A model generated the notes under the pieces. That model was not told the origin of the DNA and made no database searches. It saw nothing but the letters and a program-made list of their open reading frames with translations. A stretch of 64,000 bases of DNA from Neonectria sp. B-13 (taxonomy: Eukaryota; Ascomycota; Sordariomycetes; Hypocreales; Nectriaceae): positions 620,001-684,000 of the forward strand of contig NOKP01000010.1 of NCBI GenBank assembly GCA_002682825.1, given 5' to 3'. Each line of letters starts with the position of its first letter. The first letter of the stretch is position 1. Positions 58,556 through 64,000 of the stretch are shown in pieces. Made by a program: the position numbers and the translations under genes.

Positions 58556-58995
58556 ATGGCCGCCGTTTCAGCCTCCCTTCTCCCTCGACTCTCTGCCCCG
58601 AATCTCCTCGCTTCTTCGCGACGGGCGACCCTCTCATTCCGCCAGTTCACCCAGAAGCTCTTCCCCGCGCTATCGATTGCGATCCCCGGCCTGTCTCTCA
58701 ACCTGCCGACTCTCGAGGATATCTGGGATGGCCTCCTGCGGGCTGTGCCGAAGAACAAGGTCTCCCACTCAAAAAAGCGATCCAGGCAGATGGCTGGAAA
58801 GGCGCTGAAGGATGTGAATCACCTTTGCCGGTGTCCCGGCTGCGGCGAGATCAAGCGAACCCACCGATTATGTCAAACCTGCTTGGAAGGTAAGGACGAC
58901 ACTACACCATCTTTTATTTGATATCGATGCTGACAGACAGTACAGAGATGAAGAGGATTTGGCGACAGGACTACCCGAACGATAAGCCGGTTTAA
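58556..58995 (+). CDS. mrpl32: mitochondrial large-subunit ribosomal protein bL32m
   Basis: bL32m is a zinc-ribbon protein of the mitochondrial large ribosomal subunit. Exons are 58556-58889 and 58946-58995, giving 127 residues. The first 65 or so residues form a basic, Ser/Leu-rich presequence (MAAVSASLLPRLSAPNLLAS). The mature part starts near AVPKNKVSHSKKRSRQMAGK, the conserved L32 core. The zinc site is formed by C93 and C96 in CPGC and by C106 and C109 in CQTC. The last exon supplies EMKRIWRQDYPNDKPV, conserved among fungi. In yeast the precursor is cleaved by the m-AAA protease, which controls ribosome assembly; that this also occurs here is inference. Confidence 0.93.
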
Positions 58996-59479
58996 GATGG
59001 AGAGGGGGAGGGACATCGAAGATCTACGAACACCTGTATTAAACAGTCTGTATAGCCTCCACGGGATCGTGCATACCATGGGCGTTTGGGCTCCTTAGGG
59101 CCTTGTATGAATATTGTCAAAACAAAAGCCAACTGATACCAATGATGTACTATGTCTATACAGGCGACAGACGACTCGTCGTGACTATGATTTCTTTTAG
59201 CCAGCTCCTATCTTGCGCGGTAGCTCTTCCCAAGTTCGTAGATAAATGTTTGTGACATGCATGGATAAAGAAAACCACTACGCTCTAACAATAAATACAT
59301 CCTCTCTTTGTAACTCTTGGGAATATGCATTTTGCTGTCTGTCGGTCGTGACTTGGTTGCTCAACTCCGTCATTCAGAGAGTGGTGACCTCAAAAAAGCC
59401 CCACCAAACTTGTCGCATTCAGAATCTCTCTTCACTTCAACATAACGGCAAATCTGAGAGACGTCTGAACGTGTACACA
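58996..59479. other. intergenic between mrpl32 and ski8
   Basis: Tandem genes on the plus strand are separated by 484 bp holding the mrpl32 3' end and the ski8 promoter and leader. An AT-rich patch lies near 59240-59300. Nothing else is visible. Confidence 0.6.
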
Positions 59480-60619
59480 ATGGTAAGCACGCGCAAAACC
59501 CGGAATCCATGTCCTCATCTCATATCTGTTCTAGTCCAAGCAATATTTAACTACACATACCGTGGATAATGGTCAGTCCCCTTGACTACCCCGCCACCGC
59601 GGGGAGAGCAGTGCCTGAACAGCAAGCTGACTGAGAGCTCACAGCCCACATCACCGACATCTTCTCCGTGGCAACAACACCAAAGGCTGTGATTTCGGCC
59701 AGTGGGTCTTCGACGTTGCACATTCACGACTCTACTGATCCCTCGTTCCCTTTGAAGCAGTCCATCTCCGATGCCCACAAGCTGGGCTGCCACCATGTCT
59801 GCACCTCGCGGGGTGGCAACGTTGCTGCCAGCGCTGGGTTCGGAGGCGAGGTGAAGGTTTGGACACTGAGCCAGGACACCGGAGAATGGAGCCTTAGCGG
59901 TGAAATTACTGGACCTTCAGCCAAGTCTGGTGAGGCATGGGCGTTGGCATTGAGCGAGGACGGCAAATATCTGGCTTCGACGACCAACGATGGACGGGTC
60001 AACGTCTGGAACGTCTCGGACGAGAGCAAACCCAAGATTCGAGAGTACGAGACCGGAAGCCCTGGCTCCGGGATTTTCGGGATGTGTGTGGACTTGAGCC
60101 GGGATGGCAAATACACTGCCAGCGGCCACCAGAATGGAGCTGTGTACATCTTCAACAACGACACAGGTCGAGTCCTGTATTCCTTGTCAGGTAAGCGACG
60201 TATTGTATTCCAGTCCGACAAGCTGCGATTAATCATGTCGTTCTACAGGTCTTGCAAAGCCGGTGCGATCGGTGGCCTTCTCGCCAGGAAACACCCGTCT
60301 AGCTGCGGCTGGTGACGCTGGAATCATTGCACTCTACGACATGAAGCATGGAGAGCACATCGGCAACCTGACTGGCCACTCATCATGGATCACGGCTGTC
60401 GACTGGAGTGACACCGGTGAGTTCCTACTCAGCGGATCGATGGATGGCAAGGTCAAGGTGTGGTCGATTGAGCGAAACGCCTGCGTCGCTACGCATAGCG
60501 AGACGGACAAGGCACTGTGGTCAGTGAAGTGGCTTCCCAAGACAGTGAGAAGCGAGATGTTTGTCACGGCGGGAGCGAACAGAAGCCTTTCATTCTATCG
60601 GGAGGCTACCGGTAATTAA
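59480..60619 (+). CDS. ski8: superkiller protein Ski8 (WD40 repeat, Ski complex)
   Basis: Ski8 is a WD40 propeller in the cytoplasmic Ski2-Ski3-Ski8 complex that feeds mRNA to the exosome; in several fungi it also helps Spo11 make meiotic breaks. Exons are 59480-59482 (the ATG alone), 59535-59571, 59645-60190 and 60249-60619, giving 318 residues. The joined N-terminus is MSKQYLTTHTVDNAHITDIF, which continues into SVATTPKAVISASGSSTLHI. Without the first two small exons the first repeat would lack its conserved D-A-H-I/T element. WD-type repeats include EVKVWTLSQ, DGRVNVWNVSDES, IFGMCVDLSRDGKYTASGHQ, HSSWITAVDWSDTGEFLLSG and DGKVKVWSIE. It ends with a final strand ANRSLSFYREATGN. The length equals that of Ski8/WDR61 homologues. 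Confidence 0.9.
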
Positions 60620-61035
60620 AGAGACAGCTCAAAAATAAAGGACTTTCCAGCGGTCCCACAGGAGCAAATCCAATCATTTCATATTGCAGTCATTAATATG
60701 CCGCCGTCACTTCCATCGCGAGCCTCGCACTGTTGCCTGTGGAAATGCACGTGACCGCGCTTCAATCTCGCGTTGCCCCGCCAAAGCTCAAGGTTGCACT
60801 CCGTCATACCTTGCTGCTGAGTGCTGACCATAGCGCTCATCATCACAGGCCACAAACGTATCCCAGAATCATCCCATGCCATATTTTACCAATCTCTCTT
60901 GGAGGTAGATCAGTCTCATATCCACTCTTCCTCTCCTTTGCCGAAGCAGGGTTATACAGACGCTCGCTACCGCAACATCAATCTATACCCCTACTCACGC
61001 CGAAACTTGCATTTCGTTCACGGCTAGCCATCAAG
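60620..61035. other. intergenic between ski8 and pold4
   Basis: This is a 416-bp promoter and leader region for pold4, on the same strand as ski8. The open frame runs upstream of the pold4 ATG without an ATG giving a conserved extension. No feature stands out. Confidence 0.6.
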
Positions 61036-61733
61036 ATGCCTACGACCCGAAGATCCACTGGCGGTGCCCGAGGGGTGCCTACCAAAGGTCAATCGACCCT
61101 CCTCAGCTTCTCGAACAAAGTGACAAAGAGCGTGCCTAAGGATGCCAAGAAGGCAATCATCTCTCCATCCGTCGCTAAGGTCGAAGTCCCTGAGCCAACC
61201 AAACAAACCAATGAGGAAGAGCTCGCAACGGCCATCATCGACGAGCCTGAGACTAAGGAACCCGAAACGGAGGACGTTAAAGCAGAGGACGTCGAAGCAG
61301 AGGAAGAGGATGAGGCAGTGCCTGAAGTCGAGGCTGTGCCTGAGAAGTCCGAGGTGGAGTTGAGGGCAGAGCAAATCACCGATGCGCAGATCAAGAAGTA
61401 CTGGAAAGCCATTGAGGGCCAGTGGAGTTCTCCACGACTGCACCAGCAGGGTCTCTCCCTGCAAGAGAAGGTGTTGAGATATTTCGATGTGAGCTCACAG
61501 TATGGGGTAAGTCATTAACCAATTCCCGAGAGTCGCTTTGATCCGTTGTCTGACCTCCGCAGCCTTGCATCGGATTACCTCGCATGAAGCGATGGCAAAG
61601 GGCTGAGCGCCTGGGACTCAAACCCCCAGTTGAGGTTCTTGCCGTGTTGCTCAAAGAAGAGGCCAAGGGCAACAAGAAGATTAGTACTGCACACATGGAT
61701 GAAATCCTCAACTCGTCGACCGTGGGACAATGA
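61036..61733 (+). CDS. pold4: DNA polymerase delta subunit 4 (POLD4/Cdm1)
   Basis: This is the small fourth subunit that stabilises replicative DNA polymerase delta and contacts PCNA. Exon 1 is 61036-61506 and exon 2 is 61563-61733, giving 213 residues. The N-terminus MPTTRRSTGGARGVPTKGQS leads into a PIP-type motif at 19-25 (Q19, L22, F25). An acidic, Glu-rich middle (about residues 65-110) is probably disordered. The conserved core is LSLQEKVLRYFDVSSQYGPC, then LPRMKRWQRAERLGLKPPVE and VLAVLLKE. The intron falls within this core and its removal restores the family sequence. Yeast lacks this subunit, whereas fission yeast and many filamentous fungi have it. It converges on the queuosine gene with 205 bp between stops. 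Confidence 0.93.
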
Positions 61734-61938
61734 TTTCTGGTTTCACGGTTGTGGTTCGGTTCGTGGAGCTATGGCGTCTTTGGGGGTTTCATGAATTGCT
61801 TGCCTGTGAGGCTCTTTGTCTTTGTACTATCTATTCTATCAACCTGATGCGGTTGACTGTAAAGCATCATGTCTATATGCTAATGCAATGTGGTGAAGTG
61901 ACCTTGAGCATCGAGATTGCGCGCCTTGCGGCATGTGC

Positions 61939-63207
61939 CTAGTACCAGATACTCCTCGTTCGGTGATGTGGGATTGCTTCCTTGCCAGCTGCCTCTAGCT
62001 CTTTCACGTGGTCATAGAGGAAAAAGTCGATCAAGATGGCGTTGACATGAGCATCGGGATGCTTCCGCTTGATCTCGCGCCGAATCAACTCCACGCACCA
62101 AATGCTGCAAGCTGCTACATGTTAGCCTTGGCAGTTTCGTCTGTCACAGAAAGGTCTGCTTACCGCGTAGCTGGACTTCCCATGTCGACCCGCTTTCTAT
62201 CATCTTCTTGTCCTTGATGGTCGTTGTAATGCCAGGACAGCAGTAGAGCGCACCGAGAGAGATGAGAATCTGGGGAATGCGATAGTCGGCAAACATGGTG
62301 ATTTTGTCGATGTCATGGAATTCACCATAGGACTCGCCATTGAAGCAAGCCCACAAGTCGGCAACTAGGATCTGAGCACGCTTAAGGAACCTGATCATCT
62401 TGCCGTCCTCAAAGCGGTGCTCGTCACGGAAGCAGTCAAAGTCCTCGGCCAGCAGGTTGACGAGTTGCGCGGCTGAGCCGTCAGCTGCGTCAACGAGGTT
62501 CGTGATGGAGCAGTCGTAGTGCTGAAATGATGCGTTAGAATCTTGTGAAGAGAATGCAATTTGGAGGACTTACCTTGTAGAGAACGTGGGCAGCCTCTCG
62601 GAGGCAGTCGAGGCGCTCTTGCAGCAGAGGCATCTCCTCCTCAGTACATGATCTGAACACATGCCTCAGGGATTCAAGATTGCACTCGTCCTCGTTATGC
62701 CAGTAATGAGGGTCCGTAATGGGAATGCCTTGAGTTACGAACCCAAAGCCCACGTTAACTATGAGAACGGCTTGCTATGAGAGAAGGCGACTGACCTTCT
62801 TCGAGAGCCCGTTGAAGCGATGCGACCAAGCTCCAATACCCCGTCCACCTCTCTCCGCGGTACTCGACAGCAAACCTCTCGTCGTCGGGGAGTTCAGACC
62901 AGAAAGAGAAGTTCAACAAGTCCATGGTGAAGATGAAGGCCACGGTGCTCTCGTCCTTGGCTTGCGGATGCAGCTCGTGCTCCGACCAGGTAGCGGTGGA
63001 GTAGCTCTTCTCCTGCATCTTCAAGTAGATGGTCTCGGCAGCGTTCTTGGAGGCGCGCATGTCGATGGCGACGTCGATGCAACTGTCGTAGACATGTTCG
63101 ACGGTCTTGAGGACGCCCGTCTCCGGCTCGGGCGCGATATCGAGTTTTCCTTGGAAGTGTTGGCGGAGAAGCTCAAGGAGCTCAGGGTCTGCCTCGTCGT
63201 CGGACAT
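61939..63207 (-). CDS. qng1: queuosine salvage protein (queuosine 5'-phosphate N-glycosylase, DUF2419 family)
   Basis: Members of this family release queuine from queuosine 5'-phosphate so that it can be inserted again into tRNA. Four exons are inferred: 62796-63207, 62574-62728, 62164-62521 and 61939-62114, giving 366 residues. Conserved segments are STVAFIFTMDLLNFSFWSEL, FAVEYRGERWTGYWSLVASL, EEGIPITDPHYW, FLKRAQILVADLWACFNG, DIDKITMFADYRIPQILISL and the end IPHHRTRSIWY. The acidic residues in VADLWACF and MFADYRIPQ fit the active-site acids expected for a nucleoside hydrolase. At the third intron the upstream TAG acceptor must be used, because the nearby TTGCAG would break the frame; the 67-nt first intron likewise skips an earlier AG. 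Fungi cannot make queuine, so the role would be salvage. Confidence 0.9.
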
Positions 63208-64000
63208 TTTTGGAGAGGGACACAAGCCCGGGCTCGAACTACGAAGATCTGAAGGAGTGAAAGAAATCAAGAAGGAAAAATTACAAAAGGTCAATGAGAG
63301 AGAGTATGGTGACTGAAGCTGTAAGCGACAGGCGGTTTAGACTCTTTGACTCAAGTCAAAGGTTCTCTCGTCGTGGCGTCCGAAACTTAGTCTAATGGTT
63401 GTGCAAGAATTTACAGGGCAACCCCGCGGTCGAGAGGCGGGCTAGTAGGGCAATAAAACAGAGGACGTCGCTTTGGTGAGCGGGAGGCCCGAAGACTTAC
63501 TTTGCCAGCAAGAAGGAAGGCGAACTCGCAGGCGCAAGTAAAGCAAACTAGAGACATGGCACAAACAGCCTGTAAGTCACCCAATTGACACCCGTCGCCA
63601 TTGCGTAGTACGTGCATGCTGTGCATCACGCCGACTCCCAGACGCCCAACTGTTGGCAGCTGCTAAAGTTGATGAGCCAGCGACCAGGCTGACAAGGCCA
63701 CCAATCAAAGAGCCGTATCCACTCGATTCCGGCCCCGGTTGCTCGATCCCCGGGGCGTTTGCGCCGACGCCATTGGCCACAGCCGTGCGTCTCAGCTCTC
63801 ACCACCAACGGCATCCACCGCATCCACTGCCTTCACTGCGAGCGAGCGCAACCGGGACTAGGACCCAGCTGCACCACGCGCAACATCGTCTCCCTGTTTG
63901 CATCTCTCGCGACTGCATGCGCGCAGCCTCTCGACTCTTCTACCGCCATCTTCCGACCCGCACTCTGTGTCCGCTGAGTGGTCACGACGACGACGACAAC
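63208..64000. other. 5' flank of the queuosine gene up to the window edge
   Basis: This is the promoter of the minus-strand queuosine gene, with an unrelated region further right. Near 63900-64000 the plus strand is pyrimidine-rich and ends in GACGACGACGACAAC, which might be the leader of a gene beginning beyond the window. No coding region is supported. Confidence 0.5.

Overview
The window looks like nuclear DNA of a filamentous ascomycete, most likely a sordariomycete and probably Hypocreales. The reasons are small spliced genes (introns mostly 49-115 nt, with GT...AG ends and CTAAC-like branch points), a two-gene ATP-citrate lyase (acl1/acl2 divergently paired), nuclear-encoded mitochondrial ATP9, fungal alpha-aminoadipate lysine synthesis, and a GH72 cell-wall enzyme. 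No transposon, tRNA, rRNA, CRISPR or bacterial-type operon was found. Two runs of exactly 100 N (1211-1310 and 14370-14469) are scaffold gaps; the second lies inside a gene.

Layout. 1-906: 5' part of trehalose-6-phosphate synthase (-). 3189-5830: exosome nuclease Rrp6 (+). 9256-9881: mitochondrial ATP synthase subunit 9 (-). 13032-15039: MYST histone acetyltransferase (-). 15578-17620: leucine-rich-repeat (RNI-like) protein (-). 18673-19266: guanylate kinase (+). 19769-21635: proteasome subunit Rpn3 (-). 22930-25206: TAF12 (-). 26639-27561: ER thioredoxin-like membrane protein (+). 27749-28369: kinetochore Nkp2/Cnl2 (-). 28736-29808: NmrA-like reductase (-). 30786-31889: short-chain dehydrogenase (-). 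32884-36564: Lys2 (-). 37234-39353: Eaf3/MRG15 (+), with a coding-like block inside a 1-kb intron. 39920-40183: mitoribosomal uL30m (-). 41162-43187 and 46946-48814: acl1 (-) and acl2 (+). 50288-50584: small Cys-rich protein (+). 50957-52582: GH72 glucanosyltransferase (-). 56726-57904: septin Cdc10 (-). 58556-58995: mitoribosomal bL32m (+). 59480-60619: Ski8 (+). 61036-61733: DNA polymerase delta subunit 4 (+). 61939-63207: queuosine salvage protein (-).

Most of the window is housekeeping. Several genes act in shared processes without being a cluster: chromatin and transcription (MYST HAT, Eaf3, TAF12), RNA decay linked to the exosome (Rrp6, Ski8), mitochondrial function (ATP9, two ribosomal proteins), and cytosolic acetyl-CoA supply (acl1/acl2), which also feeds histone acetylation. 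The only pair that clearly works as one enzyme is acl1/acl2.

The most unusual signal is in eaf3. The intron between the chromodomain and the MRG domain is about 1050 nt, roughly ten times the local norm. It contains a 5'-UTR-like stretch followed by an ATG-initiated reading frame whose splice phases fit the exons on both sides, suggesting a cassette exon, an alternative first exon or a nested gene. Other items worth checking are the tandem duplication starting at the stop codon of the small Cys-rich gene, a possible spliced small-peptide or non-coding transcript near 7.3-8.0 kb, start-codon micro-exons in ski8 and the GH72 gene, and Gcn4/GATA-type sites upstream of lys2. All exon boundaries were deduced by eye from splice signals and protein-family conservation.
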